Below are positions 26,253 to 35,007 of a stretch of DNA of 64,000 nt, piece by piece (position 1 is the first letter of the stretch; the number at the start of each line of letters is the position of its first letter). This stretch comes from Pseudomonas congelans (GTDB taxonomy: Bacteria > Pseudomonadota > Gammaproteobacteria > Pseudomonadales > Pseudomonadaceae), in the NCBI RefSeq assembly GCF_900103225.1, contig NZ_FNJH01000001.1:680980-744979 (forward strand). The letters are read 5' to 3'. The notes under the pieces were generated by a model. It did not search any database. It had not been told where the DNA came from and worked only from the letters and a program-made list of their open reading frames with translations. The position numbers and the translations under genes were made by a program.

Positions 26253-27536
26253 TTAGAAACCGAGTCGGTCACGCAGGCTGTAATACCACGCGCCCAGCGC
26301 AGTCAGCGGTGTGCGCAGCATCTGTCCGCCGGGGAACGGGTAGTGGGGCAGGTCGGCAAACGCATCGAAACGTTCTGCCTGACCGCGCAGCGCCTCAGCC
26401 AGCACCTTGCCGGCCAGGTGGGTGTAGGTCACACCGTGTCCGCTGCAGCCCTGCGAGTAATAGATGTTGTCGCCCAGTCGTCCAACCTGGGGCAGACGAG
26501 ACAGGGTCAGCAGGAAGTTGCCGGTCCACGCATAGTCGATTTTCACGTCCTTGAGCTGCGGAAACGCCTTGAGCATTTTCGGCCGGATGATGGCTTCGAT
26601 ATTCGCGGGATCTCTGGCGCCGTACACCACACCGCCGCCGAAGATCAGGCGCTTGTCGGCGCTGAGACGGTAGTAATCCAGCAGGTAATTACAGTCTTCG
26701 ACACAGTAATCCTGCGGCAGAAGTGTCTTGGCCAGTTCGTCGCTCAACGGCTCGGTGGTGATGACCTGAGTGCCGCACGGCATCGACTTGGCCGCCAGCT
26801 CCGGGACCAGATTGCCCAGATAGGCATTGCCGGCCACGATAATGAACTTGGCCCGAACCCTGCCTTGCGCCGTATGCACCACAGGATTTGCCCCGCGTTC
26901 GATGCGAATCGCCGCCGACTGCTCGTAAATGGTTCCGCCCAGCGTTTCAACGGCCGCGGCTTCACCCAGTGCGAGGTTAAGTGGATGAATATGCCCGCCG
27001 GTCATGTCCAGCAAGCCGCCGATGTACTGATCACAGGCCACGACTTCATTGATCCGGCGCTTGTCCATCAGCTCGAGGCCGGTATGCCCGTAGCGCTCCC
27101 AGAGCCGCTGCTGGGCCTCGAGATGCGCCAGTTGCTTGCTGGTCAGCGCAGCAAATACACCGCCGTCTTTCAGATCGCACTGAATGCCGTAACGGGAAAC
27201 CCGATCGCGAATGATGGAGGCGCCTTCGAAGGCCATCTGCCCGAGCAATTGCGCCTGGCGTGGTCCCACGGTTCTCTCGATGACATCAATGTCGCGGCTG
27301 TAGCTGTTGACGATCTGCCCGCCATTACGGCCCGATGCGCCGAAGCCGACCTTGGCCGCCTCCAGCACCGTGACCCGAAATCCGTTTTCCAGCAGGAACA
27401 GAGCGCTGGACAAGCCTGTGTAACCGGCTCCGATGACACACACGTCAGTTTCGACTTCACCCTGCAACGCCGGACGGTCCGGGGCAGCATTGGCTGAAGC
27501 CGCATAATAGGACTGCGGGTAGGGCGTGTTTGCCAT
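26253..27536 (-). CDS. FAD-dependent oxidoreductase (gamma-glutamylputrescine oxidase-like)
   Basis: This is a 427-residue DAO-fold flavoenzyme of the PuuB/OrdL type. The dinucleotide motif GAGYTG is at 36-41, and FGASGRNGGQIVNSY follows near 67-82, as in enzymes that oxidise gamma-glutamyl-putrescine or other secondary amines. ATG at 27536 has GGAG 7 bp upstream. It stands alone here, without puuA, puuC or puuD, so the polyamine link is only a family inference. It is followed downstream by the bidirectional terminator. Confidence 0.9.
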   Translation of the reverse strand: MANTPYPQSYYAASANAAPDRPALQGEVETDVCVIGAGYTGLSSALFLLENGFRVTVLEAAKVGFGASGRNGGQIVNSYSRDIDVIERTVGPRQAQLLGQMAFEGASIIRDRVSRYGIQCDLKDGGVFAALTSKQLAHLEAQQRLWERYGHTGLELMDKRRINEVVACDQYIGGLLDMTGGHIHPLNLALGEAAAVETLGGTIYEQSAAIRIERGANPVVHTAQGRVRAKFIIVAGNAYLGNLVPELAAKSMPCGTQVITTEPLSDELAKTLLPQDYCVEDCNYLLDYYRLSADKRLIFGGGVVYGARDPANIEAIIRPKMLKAFPQLKDVKIDYAWTGNFLLTLSRLPQVGRLGDNIYYSQGCSGHGVTYTHLAGKVLAEALRGQAERFDAFADLPHYPFPGGQMLRTPLTALGAWYYSLRDRLGF

Positions 27537-27677
27537 CCTGAGACTCCGTTTAATATTCTTGACGATGGCGGCAATCGTACCCGAGATATAAAGGCTCTGC
27601 CAGCAGCAGGCGCAAAGAGTCATTGCCCGTCGATTGGCAAAAAACGCTGTATTTCATAGGGTTAGCAAAAAAACAGA

Positions 27678-27705
27678 TTGACAGGTATTCGCATATCCGT
27701 AGAAT
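27678..27705 (+). promoter_or_regulatory. Sigma-70 promoter of tRNA-Val copy 1
   Basis: TTGACA at 27678-27683 and TAGAAT at 27700-27705 with 16-bp spacing, 14 bp ahead of the tRNA. The same promoter is repeated before copy 2. Confidence 0.85.
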
Positions 27706-27718
27706 GCCGACCCACAGC

Positions 27719-27795
27719 AGGCACGTAGCTCAGTTGGTTAGAGCACCACCTTGACATGGTGGGGGTCGTTGGTTCGAGTCCAATCGCGCCTACCA
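27719..27795 (+). tRNA. tRNA-Val (anticodon GAC), copy 1
   Basis: The 77-base gene folds as a standard cloverleaf with the anticodon loop TTGACAT on a CCACC/GGTGG stem, a TTCGAGT T-loop and an encoded CCA end. The acceptor arm is AGGCACG with CGCGCCT, leaving one A-C mismatch at the fifth pair. It is identical to copy 2 and reads valine codons GUC and GUU. Confidence 0.97.
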
Positions 27796-27825
27796 GACAA
27801 AATCCGCTCTGCTGGGCGGTAAGAA

Positions 27826-27856
27826 AAGGGTCAGCCGAGAGGGTGGCCCTTTTTTG
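27826..27856 (+). terminator. Terminator of tRNA-Val copy 1
   Basis: AAGGGTCAGCC and GGGTGGCCCTT form an imperfect stem (one mismatch and one G-T pair) around GAGA, ahead of a T-run. Confidence 0.8.
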
Positions 27857-27918
27857 TTTGCGCGTCGAACCTTCGGGTAAAAAATTCGCGTATTCATAGA
27901 GTTACTGCAAAAAAGAAT

Positions 27919-27946
27919 TTGACAGGCATTCGAATATCCGTAGAAT
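27919..27946 (+). promoter_or_regulatory. Sigma-70 promoter of tRNA-Val copy 2
   Basis: TTGACA at 27919-27924 and TAGAAT at 27941-27946 with 16-bp spacing, matching copy 1 but for a few bases in the spacer. Confidence 0.85.
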
Positions 27947-27959
27947 GCCGACCCACAGC

Positions 27960-28036
27960 AGGCACGTAGCTCAGTTGGTTAGAGCACCACCTTGACATGG
28001 TGGGGGTCGTTGGTTCGAGTCCAATCGCGCCTACCA
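27960..28036 (+). tRNA. tRNA-Val (anticodon GAC), copy 2
   Basis: This is an exact copy of the tRNA at 27719, 241 bp downstream, with its own promoter and terminator. The unit was clearly duplicated in tandem. Confidence 0.97.
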
Positions 28037-28066
28037 AACAAAATCCGCTCTGCTGGGCGGTAAAAA

Positions 28067-28096
28067 AAGGGTCAACCGAGAGGTTGACCCTTTTTT
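28067..28096 (+). terminator. Terminator of tRNA-Val copy 2
   Basis: AAGGGTCAACC pairs perfectly with GGTTGACCCTT around GAGA, followed by TTTT. Compared with copy 1 the stem is fully paired. Confidence 0.88.
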
Positions 28097-28128
28097 GTTG
28101 CGCTCGCTTTACCGGTAGCCTGTGCCAG

Positions 28129-28160
28129 CTCTCGTGCCAACGCAAGCATTGGCACGAGAG
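28129..28160. repeat. 12-bp stem-loop between the tRNA unit and the reductase gene
   Basis: CTCTCGTGCCAA pairs perfectly with TTGGCACGAGAG around an 8-base loop. No T-run follows. It resembles the repeat at 21650-21674 in its GCCAA/TTGGC core. Confidence 0.6.
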
Positions 28161-28171
28161 GGCAAGTTGCC

Positions 28172-29233
28172 TCAGGGAATCAGGCGGTCACGACGCAGCT
28201 TTTCAAACACGTCGAAGAACGCATCGTCACTGGCCTGAAACGCGGTAAAGCCCAGTTTGCGACTTTTCGACATGTCAGTGACCACCTCGATCGGACGGCC
28301 AAGGTCGGCATCGCTGTGCCATGGCGAAATCAAACGGTTGATGTCACTTTCCTTGAGCTGATGCTCGCGAACGATATCAGTCCAGATTGCCTGATCGTTG
28401 GCCATCTGCGTTTCCAGCGGTGCTGGCTCGCTCGGGAAGTCGGCTGGCTGCAAGCCGAAGTATTCAGCGATCTGTCCCCACATCCAGCTCCAGCGAAAAA
28501 CATCGCCGTTGGTGATGTTGAACGCCTGATTGGCGGCGGCAGGTGTGGTCGCGGCCCACAGTTGCTGGCGGGCCAACTGACGCGCATCGGTCATGTCGGT
28601 CAGGCTGTCCCACTGCACGCGTGAGCCCGGGAATACGAAAGGTCGGCCGGTGGCTTTACAGATCGAAGCGTAGACCGCCAGGGTCGTCGCCATGTTCATC
28701 GCGTTACCGACGGCGACACCGGTCACGGTATGCGGGCGATGGACGCTCCAGGTAAAGCCGTCCTTCTCGGCGGCAGCGAAGACTTCGTCTTCCTGGGCGT
28801 AGTAGAAGTTCTCGATATCCAGGCGCGCCTGCGATTCCCTGAACGGCGTTTGCGGCAGGGTGCCTTTGCCATACGCTTCAAACGGGCCAAGGTAATGTTT
28901 GAGGCCAGTCACCAGCGCGACATGCTGAACGCTGCCGGCAGGACGCACAGCGTCCAGCACATTGCGCACCATCGCAGCATTGACGCGGATATTTTCTGCT
29001 TCGGTGGCCTGACGCGACCATGTAGTGATGAAAACGTGGGTGGGCTTCAAATCAGCCAGAGCCGCACGCACGGACTCCGGGTTCTGCAAGTCTGCAGCTA
29101 CCGGGATCACACCGGGCCGCGCTGACGGGCTACGGGAGAGGGCGGCAACCTGCCAATCGTTTTCCAGCAACAACTGCGTGATTGCGCTGCCGACAATGCC
29201 ACTTGCGCCAACAACCAGGGCGGTCTGAGTCAT
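28172..29233 (-). CDS. SDR family reductase of the PRISE (progesterone 5-beta-reductase-like) type
   Basis: This is a 353-residue atypical short-chain dehydrogenase. The cofactor motif VGASGIVGSAI lies at 8-18, and the segment ALVTGLKHYLGPFEAYGKG is the PRISE hallmark, where the lysine of the usual YxxxK site is displaced. It reduces enones in the studied plant enzymes; bacterial substrates are unknown. ATG at 29233 has AGGAG 6 bp upstream. It reads toward the tRNA region. Confidence 0.88.
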   Translation of the reverse strand: MTQTALVVGASGIVGSAITQLLLENDWQVAALSRSPSARPGVIPVAADLQNPESVRAALADLKPTHVFITTWSRQATEAENIRVNAAMVRNVLDAVRPAGSVQHVALVTGLKHYLGPFEAYGKGTLPQTPFRESQARLDIENFYYAQEDEVFAAAEKDGFTWSVHRPHTVTGVAVGNAMNMATTLAVYASICKATGRPFVFPGSRVQWDSLTDMTDARQLARQQLWAATTPAAANQAFNITNGDVFRWSWMWGQIAEYFGLQPADFPSEPAPLETQMANDQAIWTDIVREHQLKESDINRLISPWHSDADLGRPIEVVTDMSKSRKLGFTAFQASDDAFFDVFEKLRRDRLIP

Positions 29234-29322
29234 AAGGGTCTCCTGAGACGGGGAAGAAAGTAATGAACCGTCTGATGTCTCAGAACAGAATCAGGCCATA
29301 CCGTTCAACCCGATTGTCCCGT

Positions 29323-29721
29323 TTACCCTGTGACGTTGCTCTGGACGCCGGGAGCGTTCTGGGGCTCGCTGGCATAGGACTTGACGATGGTCTTGGTCGC
29401 GCTGCTGGCTTTCAGGTCGTCAAGTTTCTGCGGCGCAAGCCACTTGCAGGCGGCAATTTCGTTCTGCGGCGATGGCTCGCTGGAGGCTGGAACCTGAGCG
29501 GTGAAAACATAATGGGTAACCTGATCCTTCTCGTACACGGCAAGGTACAGAAGATCAAGGTCAGTAAGCCCTGTCTCCTCGCACAGTTCACGCACTGCGG
29601 CCTGGAAGGGCGTTTCGCCTGCTTCTATCTTGCCGCCGGGCAGCGCCCAGCGGGATTTCGGTTTGCGCACGTAGAGGACCTGGCCGTCACGTTTGCAGAT
29701 GACTGTCGCTCGTTGTTTCAT
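29323..29721 (-). CDS. NUDIX hydrolase (MutT-like)
   Basis: This is a 132-residue NUDIX protein. The box is complete: G30, E36, R44, E45, the E48-E49 pair and G51-L52. Length and layout match MutT-like house-cleaning enzymes that act on oxidised or non-canonical nucleotides. It is not the classic mutT gene next to argJ/secA; it stands alone between the PRISE reductase and a gap of about 300 bp. Confidence 0.9.
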   Translation of the reverse strand: MKQRATVICKRDGQVLYVRKPKSRWALPGGKIEAGETPFQAAVRELCEETGLTDLDLLYLAVYEKDQVTHYVFTAQVPASSEPSPQNEIAACKWLAPQKLDDLKASSATKTIVKSYASEPQNAPGVQSNVTG

Positions 29722-30025
29722 AATCCGTTCACCTGTTAAACGTCCGTTGACATGAGTATCTGCAAGGACTGCGTGAACTTGAGACTCAAGGACAGTCAGT
29801 AGTAGTCACCAAAATGTAATAAATAGTTCATATTTAAGGGCGCGATGCTCAGACCGCAGAGTGAAACGGACTGAGCGAGTTGCACAGCAGGTGGCAGTGC
29901 CGATGTCTGCAGCCAGCGTCCTGCTACTGAAGTATGGACATCAGTGAGGGATTGATGGCGATCGGTTCACCGGGGGCGACGTACGGCATATCCGGGCGTC
30001 GCAGCCATCCTTGGCCGGGTGCGCA
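29722..30025. other. Intergenic gap with no gene seen (304 bp)
   Basis: No supported gene, terminator or repeat was found here. It lies between the ends of the alcohol dehydrogenase (minus) and the start of the NUDIX gene (minus). Confidence 0.5.
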
Positions 30026-31102
30026 TCAGGCAGCGTTCGAGTCGGCAGCCGCTTCTTGCTTGAGGCTGTCCATGTCGATGACGAAGCGATACTTGACGTC
30101 GCCCTTGAGCATCCGCTCGTAAGCCTCGTTGATGTCCTGCATGTTGATCATTTCGATGTCGGAAACGATGCCGTGCTCGGCGCAGAAATCCAGCATTTCC
30201 TGGGTTTCCTGGATGCCTCCGATCAACGAGCCAGCCAGGCTGCGGCGTTTGAAGATCAGGTTGAACACCGCCGGTGACGGGTGTGGCTCTGCCGGCGCGC
30301 CGACCAGCGTCATGGTGCCGTCGCGCTTGAGGAGAGACAGAAAGGCGTCCAGATCATGCGGCGCTGCCACTGTATTGAGGATAAAGTCCAGGCTGTTGGC
30401 CTGAGCGGCCATTTGTGCCGCGTCCCTGGATACGACCACTTCATCGGCGCCCAGACGCAAGCCGTCTTCGCGCTTGTTGGGGGAGGTGGTGAACAGCACC
30501 ACATGGGCACCCATGGCGTGGGCGATCTTGACGCCCATGTGGCCGAGACCGCCAAGCCCGACAATGCCCACTTTCTTGCCGGGGCCGACCTTCCAGTGGC
30601 GCAAGGGGGAATAGGTGGTGATGCCTGCACACAACAGCGGCGCCACGGCGGCCAGGTTGGCATTATGAGAGATGCGCAAGACGAACTTTTCCTTGACCAC
30701 GATCTTGTCGGAGTAGCCGCCGAATGTGTTCTCGCCGCCGAATACCGGGCCATTGTAGGTTCCGGTGAAGCCGCTCTCGCAATATTGCTCGTCGCCCTCG
30801 GCGCATGAGGTACATTGCTGGCAGCTGTCGACCATGCAGCCGACGCCAGCCAGGTCGCCGACCTTGAACTGCTTGACGTCGGAGCCTACCGCCGTCACCC
30901 GACCGACGATTTCGTGACCCGGGACAGAAGGATAGAGAGTGTTGTGCCATTCATTGCGCGCAGTATGCAGATCCGAGTGGCACACACCGCAGTAAAGGAT
31001 ATCGATCTGGACGTCGTCAGCCCCGGGCGAGCGGCGTTCGAATTCATGCGGCTTGAGAATGTCCTGAGCCGATTGCGCTGCGTAGCTGTATGTCTTGACC
31101 AT
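30026..31102 (-). CDS. NAD(P)-dependent alcohol dehydrogenase (YahK/CAD-like)
   Basis: This is a 358-residue zinc alcohol dehydrogenase of the cinnamyl-alcohol/YahK branch. Catalytic zinc ligands C41, H63 and E64 and structural ligands C94, C97, C100 and C108 are visible, and a GLGGLGHMGVKIAHAMGA Rossmann motif follows. ATG at 31102 has AGGTGA 7 bp upstream; the longer frame would add 44 unconserved residues. It is probably a broad aldehyde reductase and stands alone. Confidence 0.92.
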   Translation of the reverse strand: MVKTYSYAAQSAQDILKPHEFERRSPGADDVQIDILYCGVCHSDLHTARNEWHNTLYPSVPGHEIVGRVTAVGSDVKQFKVGDLAGVGCMVDSCQQCTSCAEGDEQYCESGFTGTYNGPVFGGENTFGGYSDKIVVKEKFVLRISHNANLAAVAPLLCAGITTYSPLRHWKVGPGKKVGIVGLGGLGHMGVKIAHAMGAHVVLFTTSPNKREDGLRLGADEVVVSRDAAQMAAQANSLDFILNTVAAPHDLDAFLSLLKRDGTMTLVGAPAEPHPSPAVFNLIFKRRSLAGSLIGGIQETQEMLDFCAEHGIVSDIEMINMQDINEAYERMLKGDVKYRFVIDMDSLKQEAAADSNAA

Positions 31103-31365
31103 TACTGTCACCTGTTCAATGGGGATAAGTGTAACGCCGTACGACAGCATAGCCGAGCCTCGCTCATTGGCCTTGCTGTCTGGCAGTGCACCTGAATCTG
31201 ACACATGTGGCCGCCGTGTAGTGCCCTGCGTCACACAAGCGTCATCGGGAAGTCGAAGGGTCTGCCAAAAAGGTATGAACTTTGCAACAATGCCCGGTCA
31301 CGCTTGTAATCTTTGGTCATGGTTGTAAGGATGACCGCCGTTGGCTCATGCATCTGGGTGTTTCC

Positions 31366-34257
31366 ATGACAGTCTCACTTCTGGCCAAGGGCCTTTGCCC
31401 AAGCGTAGCCTGCACCTCGCGTACCCCCGGCAGCGCGTTGCCAGCCAATCGCGACCGATTCTCCTGTCACGTCTCCATAGAAGCACTCATCAACGCCGTA
31501 AAAGAGCAGACAGGAGCCATTGCCTGGGCCGCATACGCCGCTGGGGAGCAGAAATGCCTGCTCGGGCAAGGCGACGACAGCGTTGTCTGGCCGGTACATA
31601 TCGCGGCTGAGGATTTCGAGGCTTATTGCGCTCAACTGCAGCTGCATTGCCGGGTCGCGGGGCAGGGCGAGGGCGTGCTGGGTTGGGTGTTGGCACCGAT
31701 GACGGAAAAAGACCACCCCTTGCTGGTGGATCTGGCCGTCAGGCTGGGCTCGCTGTTGCAGACTGCGGCGTTGATCCGGGCGCAGAACACTCAACGGGTG
31801 CTCTATGAAATCAGCCTGCTGGCCAGCTCTACGCTGGACCGCGGTCCTTTTCTGCAAGGCATTCATGAGCAACTCGGGACCCTGATCGATGCCGAAAACT
31901 TCTACGTTGCGCTGTATGACCGGCAAAGCGGCAAGATCACCTACCCTTATTACATCGACCGTTTCGATGACGAAGCAATGGCGCAGGAAGCGTTCGAGTT
32001 TATCGACGCTGATCGAATGTCGCTCACCGGATATGTCTTGAGCAGCGGTCAGCCTTTGTTTCTCGATGCCGGCTGTATCGAACTGGCCAAAGCCGAAAAC
32101 CGGTTTTACTGCGTCGGACGTCGGCCCGAGTTCTGGATGGGCGCGCCCTTGAAAAATGCATCGGACCAAGTGTTCGGCATGGTCGCGATGCAGGTCTACG
32201 ACGTGTCTCGTGTCTACAGTGCCCAGGATCGTGCATTGTTCGCCGTCGTGTCGCGCCATGTGGCGATGGCGCTGGACCGGCAGCTGCGCCGAACTGACCT
32301 GGAGCAGGTGGTGGCCCTGCGCACGCAACAGCTTTCTGCAGCCAACGACGCGTTGCGTCAGGAGGTCAGGGATCGCGAGCGCGCCGAGCATTTGCAGAAT
32401 GCCCTGTTCCAGATTGCCGAGCTTTCCAGTCGGCCCGGTGACATGAACGAACTTTTCCGCAGCCTGCACATGATCGTCGGCGAGCTGCTGGTGGCGCTCA
32501 ATTTCTACATCGCGCTTTACGACAGTGCGACGGGCGAAGTGACCTTTCCGTACTACATTGACGAGTTCAAGCCGGCGCCGCCGCGCTCACGACGCGGGCA
32601 GCGGGGATTTACCGAGTATGTGATAGGCCAGCGGCGACCGTGCCTGATCGATTACGAGGAAGCCCGCAGGCTGGAAGGCCTTGGCGAGATCGAGGTGCAG
32701 CGACAATCCGGTCGTTGCTCTTCATGGCTGGGCATTCCGCTGTTCGACGGCGGACAGGTTCGCGGCGTGCTGGTGGTGCAGAGTTATTCCAGGGACGTCA
32801 GCTATACCTTGCGCGATCAAGAGCTGCTGACCTTCGTTTCTCGCCACATCGATACGGCACTGTCCCGGCGCAGCGCGGCGGAGGCAATCCACACCGCCAA
32901 TGTTCTGCTTGAAGCCAGGGTTCGAGACCGGACCCGGGAGCTGGACCAGGCCAATGCCAGGCTGCAGCACGAAAACTCCCATGACTCACTGACCGGGCTG
33001 CCCAATCGCAGCCATCTGCAACATCGTCTGCGGCAGGCATGGCAGGACTTCTGCAGCAATGGCCAGCAAGTGATCGTCATGTTCATCGATCTGGATCGCT
33101 TCAAGATGATCAATGACAGCCTTGGCCATCACTGCGGTGACATCCTTCTGGTACAGGCCGCCGAGCGCCTGCGCAGTTGCATGCGCGAGCGGGACCTTCT
33201 GGCGCGGCTTGGCGGTGACGAGTTCGCAGTGTTGAGCATCGACACGCCGCTGCAGACGGGTACGGAGATCGCCCAACGCATACTGACTGCATTCGAGCAG
33301 CCGTTCGTGATCGATGATCACACCGTTTTCTCTTCCTGCAGTATCGGTGTGGTGGGCGCCGACAGCCGCTTCCATCAGGAGCCGGCTGACCTGCTGCGTG
33401 ATGCCGACACCGCCATGTACCGGGTCAAGAACGGTGGGCGGGACAGCTTCGCGGTGTTCAATCAGGCGTTGCGTCGCGAGGTGTCGGATCAGGTCGAGCA
33501 GGAGGGTGCGTTGCGCACTGCGCTAAAACGTACGGATCAGCTGATTCCCTATTTTCAGCCGGTGATCTGCGTCAATAGCGGAAAGCTGCTGGCGTTCGAG
33601 GCGCTGATCCGCTGGTGTATGCCGGATGGACGGATCGTCGGGCCAGAGAGCTTTCTGCCTGCGCTCGAGGGACTGCGCCTGATTGGCCGCCTGGATTTCT
33701 ACATGCTCAAGCGTGTGGTTGCCATTCTAGCGCAACCCGAGAACGGTCATTGGCCACCCGTGCATGTGAACTGTTCGAGCTACAGCATCACCCGTCCGGC
33801 ATTTGCTGCGGAAGTGCTGGCGCTGCTTGCCGAACACAATGTTGCGCCTGAACGTCTGTGTCTGGAGCTCACCGAAGGTGCAATGGTGGCCGACCCCGAA
33901 CAGGCACGTCTGTCAATGAAACTCCTGGCCGAGCACGGCATGTCAGTCATGCTGGACGATTTCGGCGCGGGCTTCTCTTCGCTCAGCTACGTGCACCAGT
34001 ACCATTTCAGCGGATTGAAAATCGACAAGTCGTTTATTTTCGGCCTGGCCTCCAGTGTGCGCAGCCGCGCTATTGTGCGTGCCATCGTGCGCATGGCCGA
34101 ATCCCTCGATCTGACCGTGGTTGCCGAAGGGGTCGAGGACCGTGAAACGCTTGAGCTGCTGCGCGAGATCGGCGCCACACAGGCGCAGGGCTACTACTTT
34201 TCCGAGCCGCTACCGATTGAACTGCTGGATATCAACACCGGTCGTGCGGCAGGCTGA
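31366..34257 (+). CDS. GAF-GAF-GGDEF-EAL cyclic-di-GMP signalling protein
   Basis: This is a large (963-residue) cytoplasmic protein that may both make and degrade cyclic di-GMP. Two GAF-type sensor domains lie at about 145-325 and 345-520, a short coiled segment follows, and then GGDEF (about 545-705, intact GGDEF motif at 615-619) and EAL (about 715-955, EAL at 745). The EAL has the downstream ELTEG, DDFGAGFSSLSY, LKIDKSF and AEGVED segments, so both domains look competent. ATG at 31366 is preferred over 31348 because GGGTG lies about 6 bp upstream. It ends 168 bp before a sigma-54-driven gene. No membrane spans are seen. Confidence 0.9.
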   Translation: MTVSLLAKGLCPSVACTSRTPGSALPANRDRFSCHVSIEALINAVKEQTGAIAWAAYAAGEQKCLLGQGDDSVVWPVHIAAEDFEAYCAQLQLHCRVAGQGEGVLGWVLAPMTEKDHPLLVDLAVRLGSLLQTAALIRAQNTQRVLYEISLLASSTLDRGPFLQGIHEQLGTLIDAENFYVALYDRQSGKITYPYYIDRFDDEAMAQEAFEFIDADRMSLTGYVLSSGQPLFLDAGCIELAKAENRFYCVGRRPEFWMGAPLKNASDQVFGMVAMQVYDVSRVYSAQDRALFAVVSRHVAMALDRQLRRTDLEQVVALRTQQLSAANDALRQEVRDRERAEHLQNALFQIAELSSRPGDMNELFRSLHMIVGELLVALNFYIALYDSATGEVTFPYYIDEFKPAPPRSRRGQRGFTEYVIGQRRPCLIDYEEARRLEGLGEIEVQRQSGRCSSWLGIPLFDGGQVRGVLVVQSYSRDVSYTLRDQELLTFVSRHIDTALSRRSAAEAIHTANVLLEARVRDRTRELDQANARLQHENSHDSLTGLPNRSHLQHRLRQAWQDFCSNGQQVIVMFIDLDRFKMINDSLGHHCGDILLVQAAERLRSCMRERDLLARLGGDEFAVLSIDTPLQTGTEIAQRILTAFEQPFVIDDHTVFSSCSIGVVGADSRFHQEPADLLRDADTAMYRVKNGGRDSFAVFNQALRREVSDQVEQEGALRTALKRTDQLIPYFQPVICVNSGKLLAFEALIRWCMPDGRIVGPESFLPALEGLRLIGRLDFYMLKRVVAILAQPENGHWPPVHVNCSSYSITRPAFAAEVLALLAEHNVAPERLCLELTEGAMVADPEQARLSMKLLAEHGMSVMLDDFGAGFSSLSYVHQYHFSGLKIDKSFIFGLASSVRSRAIVRAIVRMAESLDLTVVAEGVEDRETLELLREIGATQAQGYYFSEPLPIELLDINTGRAAG

Positions 34258-34341
34258 CACTCGGCCAGCGCTTGCCGCAGACGGCAGGATGTATCCGTTC
34301 TTTGACGCGGTCGATTTGTCTGTATTTAACTTAATCCTTAA

Positions 34342-34362
34342 AAATCAAAAGGTTGTTGATTT
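34342..34362. promoter_or_regulatory. AT-rich inverted repeat upstream of the sigma-54 promoter
   Basis: AAATCAA and TTGATTT flank a 7-base centre, about 10 bp upstream of the -24 element. A binding site for an activator or repressor is possible, but it lies closer to the promoter than usual enhancer sites. Confidence 0.3.
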
Positions 34363-34372
34363 ATACGACAGT

Positions 34373-34388
34373 TGGCATCGGACTTGCT
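34373..34388 (+). promoter_or_regulatory. Sigma-54 promoter
   Basis: TGGCATCGGACTTGCT matches the -24/-12 consensus (TGGCACG, four bases, TTGCW): the invariant GG at 34374-34375 and GC at 34386-34387 lie at the exact spacing. A start near 34399 would give a leader of about 27 bases. Confidence 0.7.
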
Positions 34389-34391
34389 GTT

Positions 34392-34410
34392 GAACCTGCG
34401 CAACAGGTTC
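34392..34410 (+). other. Leader hairpin between the promoter and the ribosome site
   Basis: GAACCTG pairs perfectly with CAGGTTC around CGCAA. It covers the expected transcription start and ends 3 bp before the ribosome site AGGAGGT (34414-34420). It could be an operator or a structure that affects mRNA. Confidence 0.5.
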
Positions 34411-34425
34411 ATCAGGAGGTGAAAG

Positions 34426-34980
34426 ATGATTATTGGCACGAGTGCGCTTGAGCAGCTTGTTTCCCGGGCAGTTGTCGGGCGCAAGACCGTGGATGAGGTG
34501 TCCCAGGACGCCTTCAGCTCGGTCGCTGCCGCTGGCCTGACATCAGGTTCGGCACCGGTTACCGCGCAGACCAGCAGTTCGACATCGCAGGACAGCAAGC
34601 AGGACAACAGCGGCTACAACGAATCCTTTGCACGGATGATGATCAATCTGAAGTCCGCCGGTGATTCGTCACTGTCGGAAAAGACGGCTGACCGTGACAA
34701 CGGTGTCATCGGTTCAGTGGCTGGCACCACCAGCACCACTGGCACGGCATCGACGGATTCGGTAGAACAGAAATTCATGGACTCTCTGAAGCAGACAGCC
34801 GAAGAGAAAGTGCGCGAAAAGCTGACTGGCATCACCCAGAAAGACTACGACGCCATGGCACCTCAGGACCAACTGGCGATTGACCAGAAGGTTCAGGACG
34901 CGCTCAAGGACAAGCAGAACGACGTTGCGGATGACATCAACACCCGCATCAGAGGCATCAAGGCCGGTATGGTGGCCTGA
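34426..34980 (+). CDS. Hydrophilic protein of unknown function under a sigma-54 promoter
   Basis: This 184-residue protein is not recognised. It is rich in serine, threonine, glutamine and aspartate in its first 130 residues, lacks cysteine and tryptophan, and then has a charged helical part (about 115-178). The N-terminus has no signal peptide. It has a full ribosome site AGGAGGT 5 bp before the ATG and sits behind a sigma-54 promoter. Its composition recalls exported or type III-secreted proteins, but no hrp box was found and an acidic residue at position 9 argues against it. Two REP elements follow. Confidence 0.7.
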   Translation: MIIGTSALEQLVSRAVVGRKTVDEVSQDAFSSVAAAGLTSGSAPVTAQTSSSTSQDSKQDNSGYNESFARMMINLKSAGDSSLSEKTADRDNGVIGSVAGTTSTTGTASTDSVEQKFMDSLKQTAEEKVREKLTGITQKDYDAMAPQDQLAIDQKVQDALKDKQNDVADDINTRIRGIKAGMVA

Positions 34981-35007
34981 TGTTTGCTCGACGACTTTGA
35001 TGGCCTT

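Noticed and set aside
27719..28160. Integration (att) site of a genomic island at the tRNA genes
   Set aside because: No integrase gene and no third partial tRNA copy are seen in the window; the tandem unit is explained by a simple duplication.
34258..34425. hrp box (GGAACC with CCAC) upstream of the orphan protein
   Set aside because: No matching sequence at the right spacing; the sigma-54 motif explains the promoter better.
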